Shown: in pieces, positions 1 through 10,025 of the stretch | Position numbering within the stretch: the first letter of the stretch is position 1 | How the letters are laid out: the number at the start of each line of letters is the position of its first letter | Assembly (NCBI RefSeq): GCF_002929705.1 | Contig: NZ_PJIN01000011.1 | Location: 1-64,000, forward strand | From: Arthrobacter sp. N199823 | Lineage (GTDB): Bacteria > Actinomycetota > Actinomycetes > Actinomycetales > Micrococcaceae | Direction: 5' to 3' | DNA: 64,000 bases | Notes under the pieces: model-generated | The model's input: only the letters and a program-made list of their open reading frames with translations | Told to the model about the DNA's origin: nothing | The model's database searches: none | Made by a program: the position numbers and the translations under genes

Positions 1-45
1 CAACCAAATAACCAATTCAATATAAATAAATTGGTATCAATAAAA

Positions 46-171
46 CTTGGCACACTATTGAGTTCTCAAACAACAACCACACCCAGCCAACACATACACA
101 AACCAAACAGTCCGTGACGATCAGTGCCGAGGCAACTTTTCAAGCTTACCCGAAACATTTCAACAAAGCAA
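46..171 (-). promoter_or_regulatory. Probable rRNA operon promoter and leader, reading leftwards
   Basis: On the minus strand a -35-like TTGCTT (166-171) and a -10-like TAAGCT (143-148) are separated by exactly 17 bases. Downstream, at 46-77, the minus strand carries a TTTGAGAACTCAATAGTGTG-type stretch. I recall this motif from rRNA leaders and spacers of Micrococcaceae and relatives, where it belongs to the antitermination region. The 16S gene itself would lie left of base 1 and is not seen, so the assignment is an inference. Nothing else was found in 172-375. Confidence 0.45.
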
Positions 172-375
172 ATCCACTAAACCGTGAACCACACCATCAA
201 AACAAGAGAAGTAACCAGCAAAACCGGCCACAAAACTCGGGCTTTACGTTCCCCCATCAACCGGGGCAACTCGAAAAACAATACACTCTTTCGGGGTTCG
301 AGGCAAACCCAAGGCCATCGTCAGCTGGCCACGCCGTCCCGCCGATCCCGGGATGCCAAGATCAAGCTTGTACCG

Positions 376-750
376 CTACTTGGCAGCACTCTTCAATACG
401 TACTTAGGCACCAGCACTGCACAGAGCCCAGTGATAGCCCAGATGACTAGCGCGGCAATGATCCAAGTAAAGAAGCCATGAATACTGATGCCACCAAAGA
501 ACATGCTGGCAATAACCAATGCCAGCCAGGTGGATACAAGCGATGCCAGACCGGCAAGTGTTGGTGTGTATTTAGTGGCCAGCTTGGCGACTATCCTCTC
601 AAGAACCGACTGTGCAACCGTAAAGACAACCACTGCGGTAACCAGCCCACCAAGATGTAGGGAGAAGCGGGGCAGGATCAGTGCAGCAAGCATAATCGCG
701 ACAGCCGAACTGCCTAGCTGGACGCCAATGCCAATCAATAGGTTCTTCAT
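376..750 (-). CDS. Phage holin family (DUF4 TM type) small membrane protein
   Basis: The 124-residue product is almost entirely hydrophobic, with about four membrane segments (around residues 8-28, 32-52, 64-86 and 92-114) and basic ends. This matches the four-helix 'phage holin family' proteins (Phage_holin_4_2 type) that are common on actinobacterial chromosomes. Despite the family name there is no lysis cassette nearby, and its true job is unknown. It lies 10 bases downstream of a doubtful 71-codon frame and may share a transcript with it. The family call rests on hydrophobicity pattern and size only. Confidence 0.7.
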   Translation of the reverse strand: MKNLLIGIGVQLGSSAVAIMLAALILPRFSLHLGGLVTAVVVFTVAQSVLERIVAKLATKYTPTLAGLASLVSTWLALVIASMFFGGISIHGFFTWIIAALVIWAITGLCAVLVPKYVLKSAAK

Positions 751-759
751 GTCCTGATC

Positions 760-975
760 TTATGCTGTGAAGCGATACGCCAGGTCGCGATTTCCTAGAG
801 TCTTATCAGTGGTCCTAAGAACGATCCCAGCCAACAAAGCCGAGTTCCCTGTTAGATCACGCAGTTGGCTCACGTACATGAGCTTTTCAGAATACTGCGG
901 CGAGTACCTCGCCCTAGATAGCCCCAGTAGTAGGTGTCCGATTTGGTCAGTCGGCAGGAGCGCCTCCAACGTCAT
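760..975 (-). CDS. Uncertain 71-residue hypothetical protein
   Basis: This open frame ends ten bases before the holin-like gene and reads in the same direction. The product is leucine-rich, its codon choice is plausible, and the C-terminal half (DLTGNSALLAGIVL and what follows) looks protein-like. I do not recognise it and see no clear ribosome binding site. It could be the tail of a decayed longer gene. Listed at low confidence because the surrounding 1.0-1.7 kb looks non-coding. Confidence 0.25.
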   Translation of the reverse strand: MTLEALLPTDQIGHLLLGLSRARYSPQYSEKLMYVSQLRDLTGNSALLAGIVLRTTDKTLGNRDLAYRFTA

Positions 976-1730
976 ACTCCAACACTGAGGAACGATAATG
1001 GACCGGTTCCTCTATATACAGTCCTATATATACGTCGCAGAGGTACTGCCCTAACAATCCTGGCCAGTGGCCTTCCCGACAGAACATCTGCCCACCTCTG
1101 GACTCTGGCCAGTGATCTTGTCCGCCATTCCGCAGATCCACGAGACCGCCTGAGTGGTTATTGCTTCTAGTGCTGACCGTATATAGAGGACTCGACAGCA
1201 AGGGGGATAGGCGCAGCCGATCCTTGGACGAGCCAATGGTCAAAAGTGTGTATCGAATTTCCGTTTGTTCGGCGATGATGCTGGCCGTCGAGGTTTCAGC
1301 AAGACGGCAGAGTTCAGCGCGTTACAGTCCTGGATCACCGGCAAGAGCTCTCAAGACGCCCATGCCGGCTCTACTCGGACGCTCCTGCACAGAGTGCAGC
1401 GTGCATGGTGTTGGAACGCGGCCCCCGCAATCGCCAGCAGCCACGGAAGAGCACCTGGTGATCATGTAGTTGCATGGCGGTGTGATCGGGAACCTCGCTG
1501 GGAGACGTTCTTGAAGGACCGCACCTACGCGAATAAGAACAGCGGAAGCCCCCTCATGCCCCGGACACCAGCTACCAAGACTGCAACCGAATCCCTCAAG
1601 GATTGCCCGGAAGAAGCCACCGACCTCCCCGGGCTATGCACGCTTTATGGTCGCCAAACCGCTGGCCCCAGTTTAGAGCAACACCGAGTCAGTTAGCCAC
1701 AGAACTGAAAACAGGTATCAGAGACAACAA
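976..1730. other. Stretch without a supported gene; contains a spaced 12-bp inverted repeat
   Basis: Several short frames overlap here on both strands, but none has a ribosome binding site, recognisable domain or consistent codon bias. The only structure noticed is TCCTCTATATAC at 1008-1019, mirrored perfectly by GTATATAGAGGA at 1179-1190, with a further TATATATAC at 1025-1033. It may be a decayed small element. Confidence 0.4.
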
Positions 1731-1767
1731 AAAACCCCGGTGGAACCATTGGTTCCACCGGGGTTTT
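1731..1767 (-). terminator. Rho-independent terminator after tRNA-Leu
   Basis: A perfect 17-bp stem (1731-1747 with 1751-1767) closes on a 3-base loop. It has AAAA and TTTT at its base, so it could work in both directions. It lies 8 bases beyond the 3' end of tRNA-Leu. Confidence 0.9.
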
Positions 1768-1775
1768 CAAAAACG

Positions 1776-1858
1776 TGCGCGAGGGGGGATTTGAACCCCC
1801 ACGCCCTTTCGGACACTGGCACCTGAAGCCAGCGCGTCTGCCGTTCCGCCACTCGCGC
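1776..1858 (-). tRNA. tRNA-Leu (anticodon CAG)
   Basis: The 83-nt class II tRNA reads right to left. The acceptor stem GCGCGAG (1858-1852) pairs with CTCGCGC (1783-1777), and the discriminator is A. The anticodon stem CTGGC/GCCAG encloses TTCAGGT, giving anticodon CAG. The long variable arm and the TTCAAAT T-loop fit leucine. CCA is not encoded. A strong hairpin follows. Confidence 0.96.
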
Positions 1859-2254
1859 GTTTTTCGCTACTCACTGGTTCGTCTTTCAACTTTCAGTGGA
1901 ACAGCGAGATCAAGCATATAGGACATATTGCCAAATCACCTAAACGAGGGTCTCCGGTGCCCGTTCAGACACTAGAATTGGAGGAATCAAGGGGCAATAT
2001 CCCCCTAGATCACGCGGAAATTCTACGTTGAAAAAAGTTTTTGTCAGCCTCATGCCTAGGTAGGAAATTTCCCACATCCGGTCCATCTAATAGGGCTATT
2101 CCAAGACTCCGGCAGTAGTATCAACTTTGAACTAGGTTGCCCGCAGCGCGGACGACGCTCAGGCTGCGCTCTCCACGCACAGCCGTTTCAAGAATTTTGG
2201 CAACACCCCTTGCCACAGCAACACAGGCAGCAACACAGGAAGAGAGGAGAGCTT
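1859..2254. other. Intergenic region upstream of the fha-pst-pkn operon
   Basis: No gene is supported in these 396 bases. The region lies between the 5' end of tRNA-Leu (minus) and the fhaA start (plus), so it should hold promoters for both. I could not fix -10 and -35 elements with confidence. A purine-rich AGGAAGAGAGGAG just before 2255 is the fhaA ribosome binding site. Confidence 0.4.
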
Positions 2255-3064
2255 ATGGGATTGTTTGACAACGTTGAAAAGGGCATTGAAAAGGCAGTAC
2301 GTGGCGCCTTCTCCCTAGGTTCCAAGTCATTGCAGCCAGTTGAGGTGGCAAGTGCACTTCGTCGCGAGCTTGATGACAAAGCCATGACGTTGGATGCCGG
2401 GCGAACCTTGGCACCCAATGTTTTTAACATCGAGCTCGGAGATGCCGACTTTGATCGTGCGCGCTCTTGGGGCATCTCGCTGGCCGAAGAACTGTGCGAC
2501 GTAGTCATCAACCATGCGCGTAGCCAAGGGTACGTGCTCCAGGGCCCTGTCAGAGTGGCATTCAACCACCACCAAGATCTGCGCCCCGGGCAGTTCGACG
2601 TCACTTCTTCCACACAGAAGGAACACGTGGGTGGGCCTCAGCACCCGACACCGAAAAGTCCAGCCCGCCCCCCGGCGCGGCCCACTCAAGGGCCCGGCAC
2701 CGCGAAGGCTGCGCCCGGCCAGTCCGTGCCCGTCTACAAACGCCAGACTCCGGCGGCCCAAGGCCAACCCGTTCTGGACATTGACGGACAGCGGTATGCA
2801 CTGAATGCGAGCTCCATTGTTCTGGGCCGTTCCTCTGAAGCAGACATTCTGATCGACGACACCGGCGTCTCGAGAAAACATCTGGAAATTCGCTGCGAAG
2901 CCGGATCCAACACCGCCGTGGACCTTGGTTCAACCAATGGCAGCTTCGTTGACGGTCACCGCGTCCAGGGCAGCACCGAGCTCCATAACGGCTCAAGCAT
3001 CACAATGGGCCGAACAGAAATTATTTTCCGTATTTTGCCTCTACGCGGCGGTGGTCAGCGATGA
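2255..3064 (+). CDS. fhaA: FHA domain protein with DUF3662 (FhaA)
   Basis: The 269-residue protein has an N-terminal DUF3662 region (about 1-120, opening MGLFDNVEKGIEKAV), a proline-rich linker (about 125-165) and a C-terminal FHA domain. The phosphothreonine-binding signatures LGRSSEADI, SRKHLEI and DLGSTNGSF are visible. In mycobacteria FhaA binds phosphorylated partners of the PknA/PknB pathway, including the lipid II flippase MurJ. A murJ homologue lies at 52.8-54.6 kb here. The start is set at 2255 because GGAG lies just upstream; a longer frame from 2210 has an implausible Gln/Arg-rich lead. The gene opens a tightly packed operon, and its stop overlaps the next start (ATGA). Confidence 0.93.
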   Translation: MGLFDNVEKGIEKAVRGAFSLGSKSLQPVEVASALRRELDDKAMTLDAGRTLAPNVFNIELGDADFDRARSWGISLAEELCDVVINHARSQGYVLQGPVRVAFNHHQDLRPGQFDVTSSTQKEHVGGPQHPTPKSPARPPARPTQGPGTAKAAPGQSVPVYKRQTPAAQGQPVLDIDGQRYALNASSIVLGRSSEADILIDDTGVSRKHLEIRCEAGSNTAVDLGSTNGSFVDGHRVQGSTELHNGSSITMGRTEIIFRILPLRGGGQR

Positions 3065-3546
3065 ACGATCTTAGTCTTGTAGTCACCATCTTGCGTTTCG
3101 GCTTCCTGTTGCTGATGTGGATCATGGTTTTCAGTGTTGTTGCGGCCATGCGACGCGACCTGGTCATTGGCCGAAAGGCCAAGGTTGGCGAGCCAACGGC
3201 CCGGCAGGCACGCAAGCATCCCGAACTTATCGATGAAGCGCCGCCGGCAAAGCTCCAAGCCCGCCAGCTCGTTGTCACCGAGGGCCCCTTGACCGGAACC
3301 ACCCTCGAACTGACAGGCATCCCCATTCTGCTGGGACGCGCGCAGGAAGCCACCTTGGTACTCGAGGATGATTACGCGTCGGGCCGCCACGCGCGCCTGT
3401 TCCCCCAAGGCACCCGCTGGTTTATTGAAGACCTTGGCTCCACCAATGGAACATTCCTTGGCGGCACCGCGTTGACGCGTGCCCTCCCCGTGGAACTCGG
3501 GGTCCCTGTGCGGATCGGCAAAACGGTCATCGAATTGAGGCCGTGA
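3061..3546 (+). CDS. fhaB: Membrane-anchored FHA domain protein (FhaB/FipA)
   Basis: The 161-residue protein has one N-terminal membrane segment (about 5-28), a basic linker, and a C-terminal FHA domain with LLGRAQEATLVL, GRHARLF and EDLGSTNGTF. Size and layout match mycobacterial FhaB (FipA), which reads phosphothreonine signals from the PASTA kinases and links them to FtsZ/FtsQ and septal growth. The start ATG overlaps the fhaA stop by four bases, so the two are probably translationally coupled. The next gene starts one base after the stop. Confidence 0.93.
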   Translation: MNDLSLVVTILRFGFLLLMWIMVFSVVAAMRRDLVIGRKAKVGEPTARQARKHPELIDEAPPAKLQARQLVVTEGPLTGTTLELTGIPILLGRAQEATLVLEDDYASGRHARLFPQGTRWFIEDLGSTNGTFLGGTALTRALPVELGVPVRIGKTVIELRP

Positions 3547-3547
3547 C

Positions 3548-5290
3548 ATGGGCGAATACCCTCTGGTTCTGCGCTACGCAGCCAGATCCCATGTGGGTCT
3601 GGTCCGCGCCAAAAATGATGACTCCGCCTACGCTGGCGAGCATCTAGCCGTAGTGGCCGACGGCATGGGTGGCCATGCTGGCGGCGATGTCGCCAGCGCC
3701 TCCACGGTTCTGGATCTAGTCCATCTGGACCATAATCACCATGAGGACGACGCAGGCACTCACCTCGCCGATGAAATCCAGACGGCAAATTCCCTCCTGT
3801 CTGAGCTGGTCCACGTGAATCCGAAACTGGCTGGCATGGGAACCACAGTGACAGCTCTGCTGCTTTCCGGCGAGCGATTAGCTTATGCCCACATTGGTGA
3901 CTCACGTGCCTATCGCCTCAAGGACGGCACCTTTGAGCAGATGAGCACCGACCACACCTTTGTTCAGCGCATGATTGACGAAGGTCGCATGACCGAGGCC
4001 GAGGCCGAGGTTCACCCGCACAAGAACGTCCTGATGCGTGTGCTCGGCGACGTGGATGCTTCCCCCGAACTGGATCTGAAGTACTTCGATGCCGAGCCCG
4101 GGGAGCGTTGGCTCCTGTGCTCCGACGGGTTGAATTTTGTCCGCCCTGCCATGGTCGAAGAGGTCATTAGGCACACCAAGTCATTGGCCACGGCCGCGGA
4201 CACCCTCATTGACCTGACCCTTGCGGCAGGTTCACCCGACAACGTCACGGTGGTTGTCTTCGACATTGTTGAAGCCAACCCGGACCAGACCCAAACTGCT
4301 GCACTTGAAGCCGTGGACGTCGCGTTGCCCGTCTCCAACGCCGCTGGGATGTCCACCACTGAAGATCCCGAGGACCAAGAAGAGTACGACGGCGATCAGG
4401 AACCTCTCGCTGTGACCGATGGCCCCGCTGCGGTGGGGGACGTTGACGAGGAAACGGGCACTGCGGATGTCCTGTACTCATCCAAGAGTGACGAAGAGGA
4501 ACCGGAGTCCGCCGCGCTCGATTCGCATATTCGTGCCGCTGCCATTCGCAGAGAGCTTTCGGAACGCAAACACGAGCTTGTTGGATCTGCCTTGACAGCC
4601 AATGAAGAGGGGCGGATTCCGCTTCTCACCAAACCACACACTGCCCATCGCGCCGCAACCGTACTAACCCACAAACCAGCTACTGAGCCTGCTCTCGTGG
4701 AGGACACTGAAGTGTCCCTTCCTCGGATTCGCCAACGCCCGTTGGTCTTGGCCATTGTTGGCTTCCTTGCCGCCCTGGCTATCGTCGCAGGATCATGGGC
4801 AGCCTACGCATGGACCCAGACCCAGTATTTTGTGGGCGTGAACAATGGAAATGTAGCAATATTCCAAGGTGTCTCGCAGTCACTTGGCCCCATTTCACTC
4901 TCTCACCTATACCAGGAGACGGAAGTGAAGGTTGATTCACTGCCTGGCTATTCTCAGCAGCTAGTTGCATCCACTGTGCCAGCATCAACGCTCAGCAATG
5001 CTGAACAGATCATCAGCGACCTTCAGCTGGGTACGGGCACGAGCCTGCCACCCTGTGAGCTCCTTGAGACTCCTCCGGCAACCACCCCAACAACAACGGA
5101 AACTGCCACGGCTGGTTCAAGCGCTCCTGCCACCACTGCGCCGTCGGCAAAGCCTTCAGTAAAACCCTCGGCACAGGCCACAACAACACCCAGCGCTGCT
5201 CCAAGTGCGGGTAGCACCACCAGTCCTTCAACCACCGCTACCGCTACATCACAGGCGCAGCCCACCTGCATCCCCGGAGGTGGAAAATGA
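3548..5290 (+). CDS. pstP: PP2C-family Ser/Thr phosphatase (PstP/Stp)
   Basis: This enzyme removes phosphate from substrates of the PknA/PknB kinases. Residues 1-235 hold the PP2C catalytic domain, with metal-binding motifs RAKNDDSAY, VADGMGGHAGG, AHIGDSRAYR and SPDNVTVVV. An acidic juxtamembrane region follows, then one membrane segment (about 398-422) and an extracellular part. The last 70 residues are a Thr/Ser/Pro/Ala low-complexity tail, longer than in mycobacterial PstP; the total of 580 residues is somewhat large for the family. It lies between fhaB and the SEDS gene, and its stop overlaps the next ATG. Confidence 0.95.
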   Translation: MGEYPLVLRYAARSHVGLVRAKNDDSAYAGEHLAVVADGMGGHAGGDVASASTVLDLVHLDHNHHEDDAGTHLADEIQTANSLLSELVHVNPKLAGMGTTVTALLLSGERLAYAHIGDSRAYRLKDGTFEQMSTDHTFVQRMIDEGRMTEAEAEVHPHKNVLMRVLGDVDASPELDLKYFDAEPGERWLLCSDGLNFVRPAMVEEVIRHTKSLATAADTLIDLTLAAGSPDNVTVVVFDIVEANPDQTQTAALEAVDVALPVSNAAGMSTTEDPEDQEEYDGDQEPLAVTDGPAAVGDVDEETGTADVLYSSKSDEEEPESAALDSHIRAAAIRRELSERKHELVGSALTANEEGRIPLLTKPHTAHRAATVLTHKPATEPALVEDTEVSLPRIRQRPLVLAIVGFLAALAIVAGSWAAYAWTQTQYFVGVNNGNVAIFQGVSQSLGPISLSHLYQETEVKVDSLPGYSQQLVASTVPASTLSNAEQIISDLQLGTGTSLPPCELLETPPATTPTTTETATAGSSAPATTAPSAKPSVKPSAQATTTPSAAPSAGSTTSPSTTATATSQAQPTCIPGGGK

Positions 5291-6690
5291 GCCAGTTGAT
5301 GACCGTGGCCAAACCGCGCCGCAATACTGAACTACTCTTACTGGTCCTGGCCCTTGGCCTTTCCGCCATGGCAAATGCCTTGGTGAATTTGAATCTGGGC
5401 CGCAGTTTCGACAACGATTTTTACTCGCAAATTGCGATTTTGGCCGTCTTGTCCATTGCTTTCCATGTGGTTCTTCGGCTCCGGGCCAAGTATGCCGATC
5501 CGGTCATATTGCCGGTTGTAGTTGCGCTCAATGGCATTGGCCTAGCAGTTATCCACCGACTGGACATCACCTCCGGTCTCAGGGATGCGACGCGCCAGTG
5601 GATGTGGACAAGCCTGGCCGTTGTGGCCGCCATTACTGTCCTGTGGTTCCTGCGCGACCATCGAATTCTGCGTCGCTACACCTATATTTCACTGCTGGTC
5701 TCAGTGGTCCTACTCATCCTTCCACTGGTACCTGGAATTTCCGCAGGCAGCGTCTTCGGCGCTACCGTATGGATTTCGATTGGTCCATTCACGTTCCAGC
5801 CCGGTGAAGTCGCCAAAATTACGCTCGCTATATTCTTTGCAGGGTACTTATCCTCCAATCGCGATCTGATCCTGCTTGCAGGTAAGAAGATAGGCCCGCT
5901 GCAGCTGCCGCGTGTGCGAGATCTTGCACCGATGATCGTGGCCTGGCTAGCCAGTGTTGGTGTTCTGGTCTTCCAGCGCGATCTTGGTTCCTCCATCCTG
6001 TTCTTCGGCTTGTTTATGGTCATGATCTACGTGGCCACAAGCCGGGTCAGCTGGATACTTATTGGTGTAGCCCTCATGGCCGTGGGTGGCTTTGCTGCCT
6101 ACCAGATCTTCCCGCACGTGGCCCGGCGTATTGACGTATGGATTAACGCTTTTGACCCCGCCTACATTGGTGCCGACTACGGGAGTTTCCAAGTCGTCGA
6201 AGGCCTGTTTGGTTTGGCCAACGGCGGCCTTATGGGCACCGGTCTGGGGCAGGGCTCACCGGATCAGCTGCCCGTGGCCAATAGCGACATGATCATTGCT
6301 GTTATTGGCGAAGAGCTTGGCTTGATCGGACTCTTCGCGATCCTGTGCCTCTATGCACTGTTGATTGCGCGCGGATTCCGAGCAGCACTGGGCACCCGCG
6401 ATGCCTTCGGCAAGCTGTTGGCTGTGGGCCTATCCTTCGCCGTGGCATTGCAGTGCTTCATCATCATCGGCGGCGTGACACGGCTCATCCCACTGACGGG
6501 CCTAACAACACCGTTCCTGTCTGCCGGAGGGTCCTCCCTCTTGGCTAACTGGATCATTGTGGCCCTGATCCTGAAGATTTCGGATGCGGCCAGACGGCCT
6601 ATTGACGTCTCATCCATGTCGACAAAGTCGGCAAGCATTAATTCCAATGCCCCCACCGATGAAACTCAAAAGGAGGTGCCTTCACCATGA
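5287..6690 (+). CDS. rodA: SEDS peptidoglycan glycosyltransferase (RodA/FtsW family)
   Basis: This polytopic protein of 467 residues has about ten to twelve membrane segments. SEDS landmarks are visible: FQRDLGSSILFF, the loop around FQVVEGLFGLANGG, and VIGEELGLIG. SEDS proteins polymerise lipid II glycan strands together with a class B PBP, which is encoded immediately downstream. In this gene order the homologue is called RodA (Rv0017c type) and serves elongation rather than the dcw-linked FtsW. The start overlaps the pstP stop, and the gene ends with an overlap into pbpA after an AAGGAGG ribosome binding site. Confidence 0.94.
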   Translation: MSQLMTVAKPRRNTELLLLVLALGLSAMANALVNLNLGRSFDNDFYSQIAILAVLSIAFHVVLRLRAKYADPVILPVVVALNGIGLAVIHRLDITSGLRDATRQWMWTSLAVVAAITVLWFLRDHRILRRYTYISLLVSVVLLILPLVPGISAGSVFGATVWISIGPFTFQPGEVAKITLAIFFAGYLSSNRDLILLAGKKIGPLQLPRVRDLAPMIVAWLASVGVLVFQRDLGSSILFFGLFMVMIYVATSRVSWILIGVALMAVGGFAAYQIFPHVARRIDVWINAFDPAYIGADYGSFQVVEGLFGLANGGLMGTGLGQGSPDQLPVANSDMIIAVIGEELGLIGLFAILCLYALLIARGFRAALGTRDAFGKLLAVGLSFAVALQCFIIIGGVTRLIPLTGLTTPFLSAGGSSLLANWIIVALILKISDAARRPIDVSSMSTKSASINSNAPTDETQKEVPSP

Positions 6691-8141
6691 ATGCCGCCAT
6701 TCGCAATTCCTGGATAGTAGCCATCGCCTTGTTTGCGCTACTTTTTGGCTCTATCTCATACGTGCAGTTCTTTGCCGTGGACTCTCTCAAAGACAACCCC
6801 AGTAACCAGCGTCAGCTCGTCAAGAGCTTTTGCAGCGCTCGGGGACCCATTTTGGTTGACGGCCAGGCCATTGCCGAGTCAGTTGCCACAAACACTGACT
6901 GCAAGTACCAGCGGACTTACAAGGATCCGGAGTTGTACGCCGGCCTCACGGGCTTCTTCAGTAAGTGGTCCGGCCAGTACGGCATTGAAGCTGCCATGAG
7001 CCCGGAACTCACGGGAAATTCAGACGATGCCCTGTTCGATCGCATTTCACAGATATTTACCGGGGAGCAGCCCCAAGGCCGCTCGGTGGAGCTCACCATT
7101 GATTCAAAGATCCAACGGCTGGCCCTTGACATGATCCCCGATGACATTGGCGGATCCATTGTGGTTCAGAACCCTAAGACTGGTGCCATTATTGCCATGG
7201 CTTCCAAGCCCACCTACGACACCAACTTAATGGCCACCCACGTCAAGAAGGACTTTGACGCCTCGATGGCGGAGTTGGTCAAAGTCCCCGGGATCAACCT
7301 CTTCGGCTCATCAGCCTACAAGCAGGTCTATGCCCCAGGCTCCGTCTTCAAGATCATCGATACCGCTGCGGCTTTGGAGTCCGGGAAATATAACAAGGAC
7401 AGCATACTTCCAAATCCAGCTCAGTTGACCTTTCCTGGCATGGACTACGCGCTGCCCAACTACGCATACGGCCAGTGCTACACCAAGGACAAGGCCTCCT
7501 TCGCCTTCGCACTGGAGAACTCCTGCAACACACCTTTCGCCAGCATTGCGTTGGATCTGGGCCAAGATGCCATCACTGCCCAAGCTGAAAAGTTTGGCTT
7601 CAATGACTCTTCGCTTTCCTTCCCTGCGTCGGTGGAGCCAAGCCGCTTCCCAGGTAGCCAAGGGGCACTTGATGCTGCCGGATTGGCCCAAAGCGCCATT
7701 GGCCAGCTCAATGTTGTTGCAACGCCCTTGCAGATTTCCATGATGACCGCCGCCATTGCCAATGGCGGCGAGCAAATGGCCCCCAATTTGGTAAAAACGG
7801 TCCGGACTCCGGATCTCAAGACGGTTTCCAGCCTCACCCCAGAGGTCCTCCGCAAATCCACGACGCCGGAAGTCGCCTCCCAGATCACCGATTGGATGGT
7901 CAGTGTGGTGGACAACGGCATTGCCTCGGCGGCAGGTGTACCCGGCGTCAAGGTCGCTGGCAAAACAGGTACCGCAGAACTCGGAGATGGTTTGAACAAC
8001 GCATGGTTTACCGGATTCGCTCCGGCCGATGATCCACAGGTGGTTGTCACCATCGTCATGCCGGGGGTAGACGTTCCCACCGGCGCACAACTTACAAGTC
8101 CCAATGCAAGCAAACTCTTCAAGGCGGTGTTGAACAAGTGA
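6687..8141 (+). CDS. pbpA: Class B penicillin-binding protein (PbpA)
   Basis: This transpeptidase cross-links peptidoglycan as partner of the preceding SEDS protein. A single N-terminal membrane segment (about 8-29) anchors the 484-residue chain. The penicillin-binding domain carries the SxxK serine in APGSVFKII, the SxN-type motif in ENSCNTPF and the KTG triad in AGKTGTAEL. Length and layout fit the mycobacterial PbpA group. The start ATG lies within the rodA end (four-base overlap), and the stop overlaps the GTG start of the first kinase, so expression is probably coupled along the operon. Confidence 0.95.
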   Translation: MNAAIRNSWIVAIALFALLFGSISYVQFFAVDSLKDNPSNQRQLVKSFCSARGPILVDGQAIAESVATNTDCKYQRTYKDPELYAGLTGFFSKWSGQYGIEAAMSPELTGNSDDALFDRISQIFTGEQPQGRSVELTIDSKIQRLALDMIPDDIGGSIVVQNPKTGAIIAMASKPTYDTNLMATHVKKDFDASMAELVKVPGINLFGSSAYKQVYAPGSVFKIIDTAAALESGKYNKDSILPNPAQLTFPGMDYALPNYAYGQCYTKDKASFAFALENSCNTPFASIALDLGQDAITAQAEKFGFNDSSLSFPASVEPSRFPGSQGALDAAGLAQSAIGQLNVVATPLQISMMTAAIANGGEQMAPNLVKTVRTPDLKTVSSLTPEVLRKSTTPEVASQITDWMVSVVDNGIASAAGVPGVKVAGKTGTAELGDGLNNAWFTGFAPADDPQVVVTIVMPGVDVPTGAQLTSPNASKLFKAVLNK

Positions 8142-9949
8142 GGCCTACTTCTGGTATCACCTTAGGCGGCAGGTTCCAACTCACATCACGCATTGCCATT
8201 GGCGGCATGGGTGAAGTGTGGAAGGCGCAAGATTTAGTCTTGGGCCGGATCGTTGCCATTAAAATCCTCAAGGATGAGTACACGGGGGATCCCGGCTTCC
8301 GCGCCAGGTTCCGGGCAGAGGCCAAGCACACTGCCCTGCTCAACCACGAGGGGATTGCCAACGTCTTTGACTATGGCGAAGAAGATGGCTCAGCATACTT
8401 AGTCATGGAATTGGTTCCCGGCGAGCCACTCTCCAGCATGATCGAGCGCGAGCGGGTGCTCTCTGCCGACTGGACGCTCTCGATGATCGCCCAGACGGCC
8501 CGCGCCCTTGCCGCCGCCCACGCACAGGGCTTGGTGCACCGGGATGTAAAGCCTGGCAACTTGCTTATTACCCCTGAGGGCAAGGTGAAGATCACCGACT
8601 TCGGTATCGCTCGCTTGGCTGATCAGGTGCCGCTGACTCAGACCGGTCAAGTCATGGGCACTGCCCAGTACTTGGCGCCGGAACAGGCCACAGGTCAGAT
8701 TGCAACCGGATCAAGTGATATATATGCCCTTGGCGTTATAGGTTATGAGTGCATGACGGGGCATCGTCCGTTCTCCGGCGAATCCCAGATTGCCATTGCC
8801 TTGGCCCAGGTCAACGATGCTCCGCCACCACTGCCCGACACGCTCCCAACACCCGTACGGGCATTGCTTATGTCCATGCTGGCCAAGGAACCTGCCAACC
8901 GTCCGTCTAACGCTTTGAAGTTGGCTGAAGCCGCCGACGCAATTCGCGCAGGCGATGTCAAGGCTGCCCATGCCGCCGTACCCGGGATGCTTTTGTTTGA
9001 AGCCACAACCGGCCCCATCACTGCCCCCGTAGACATCAACGCGACGGCTCCCACCTCCGTGGTCAGCAGCATTTCCGAACCCAACACCACCGCGCTTCCC
9101 ACCATCTCCGACGATGCGCCGGATAGCGCCGGCGCACCCACCCGCTCAGAGATCCTCGGCGCCGAGCGTGCCTGGCAGGCGGAGCACGACGACGAGGACG
9201 CTTTGGTCCCAGAGGAAGACGACGCTCCTCCCGCGGCACCCGCCAAGAAGGGCCGCAGCCCGTGGACGTGGCCCATGGTGGGCCTGATCATCCTGCTGGT
9301 CTTTGCGGTTGGTGCCCTGCTGCTGCAAAACACGAACCTCTTTGGCGGCAGTCCCGAAGCCACGGCAACGAATACTGCCACCCAGTCCGCTACGCCGTCC
9401 GCGCCTCCCACCACAACGGAGGCACCGACTCCCACTGAGGAATCCCAGCCTGCCACCTCGGAAGCACCTGAGCAGGTTGACGTCATCAGCAACCAACTCG
9501 TGGGCAAGTCCTTCGACGAAGTCAATACCCTGTTGACGGGACAGGGGCTGTTGGTGGATCGGGCCGAGGCATTCAGTGCAACCGTTCCCGAGGGCAATGT
9601 GATCTCCGTCAGCCCGACGGGTTTGCAGCCCGTAGAAGCCACCATCACTGTCACAGTATCCAAGGGTCCTGAGCCGGCTGCGCAGACAACTGTCCCTTCA
9701 TTTGCCGGCGTGACAGGTGACGCCTATGACCAGGCACTGGTGGCAGCAAAACTGATCCCGAACCGACTCACTCAGGAATCTGACTCCGTCCCTGAGGGCA
9801 ACGTCATTGCCGTCGATCCACAGGCCGGAAAGCAAGTGGACGAACAGACGACCGTGACCTATTACGTTTCCACCGGTCCGGCCCCGGCAGAAGAAACCAC
9901 GCCGGCTCCGGTCCCCACTCCGGCTTCGGCAGAAACCCCAGCGCCGTAA
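8138..9949 (+). CDS. pknA: Ser/Thr protein kinase with two PASTA domains (PknA position)
   Basis: The cytoplasmic kinase domain (about 10-265) shows the glycine loop [12 protein letters not shown], the VAIKIL lysine, catalytic [17 protein letters not shown] and the [11 protein letters not shown] activation segment. A disordered juxtamembrane stretch, one membrane segment (about 372-392), a Thr/Pro linker and two PASTA repeats follow. By position this is PknA, but mycobacterial PknA lacks PASTA domains, so this copy is better equipped for sensing muropeptides. The GTG start at 8138 overlaps the pbpA stop. It ends with a Pro/Ala/Thr tail, 76 bases before the second kinase. Confidence 0.93.
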   Translation: MRPTSGITLGGRFQLTSRIAIGGMGEVWKAQDLVLGRIVAIKILKDEYTGDPGFRARFRAEAKHTALLNHEGIANVFDYGEEDGSAYLVMELVPGEPLSSMIERERVLSADWTLSMIAQTARALAAAHAQGLVHRDVKPGNLLITPEGKVKITDFGIARLADQVPLTQTGQVMGTAQYLAPEQATGQIATGSSDIYALGVIGYECMTGHRPFSGESQIAIALAQVNDAPPPLPDTLPTPVRALLMSMLAKEPANRPSNALKLAEAADAIRAGDVKAAHAAVPGMLLFEATTGPITAPVDINATAPTSVVSSISEPNTTALPTISDDAPDSAGAPTRSEILGAERAWQAEHDDEDALVPEEDDAPPAAPAKKGRSPWTWPMVGLIILLVFAVGALLLQNTNLFGGSPEATATNTATQSATPSAPPTTTEAPTPTEESQPATSEAPEQVDVISNQLVGKSFDEVNTLLTGQGLLVDRAEAFSATVPEGNVISVSPTGLQPVEATITVTVSKGPEPAAQTTVPSFAGVTGDAYDQALVAAKLIPNRLTQESDSVPEGNVIAVDPQAGKQVDEQTTVTYYVSTGPAPAEETTPAPVPTPASAETPAP

Positions 9950-10025
9950 TCCTTCCCCAGCCCGGCGTTCCCTAAACCAGCATTCCCCAACCCCACACCT
10001 ACCCAGAAAGGACCAACTGATACTT

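Noticed and set aside
376-750. Prophage or lysis cassette suggested by the holin-like gene
   Set aside because: No endolysin, structural or integrase gene is nearby; chromosomal holin-family proteins are common in actinobacteria.
1265-1696. Plus-strand frame of 143 codons near tRNA-Leu
   Set aside because: Mixed composition, no ribosome binding site, no recognisable motif, and several competing frames overlap it.
7311-8137. Two minus-strand frames of 219 and 259 codons opposite pbpA
   Set aside because: They overlap the transpeptidase domain and have no family signature.
8743-9663. Minus-strand frame of 306 codons opposite the first PASTA kinase
   Set aside because: The Ser/Val/Gly-rich translation is the shadow of the kinase linker and PASTA region.
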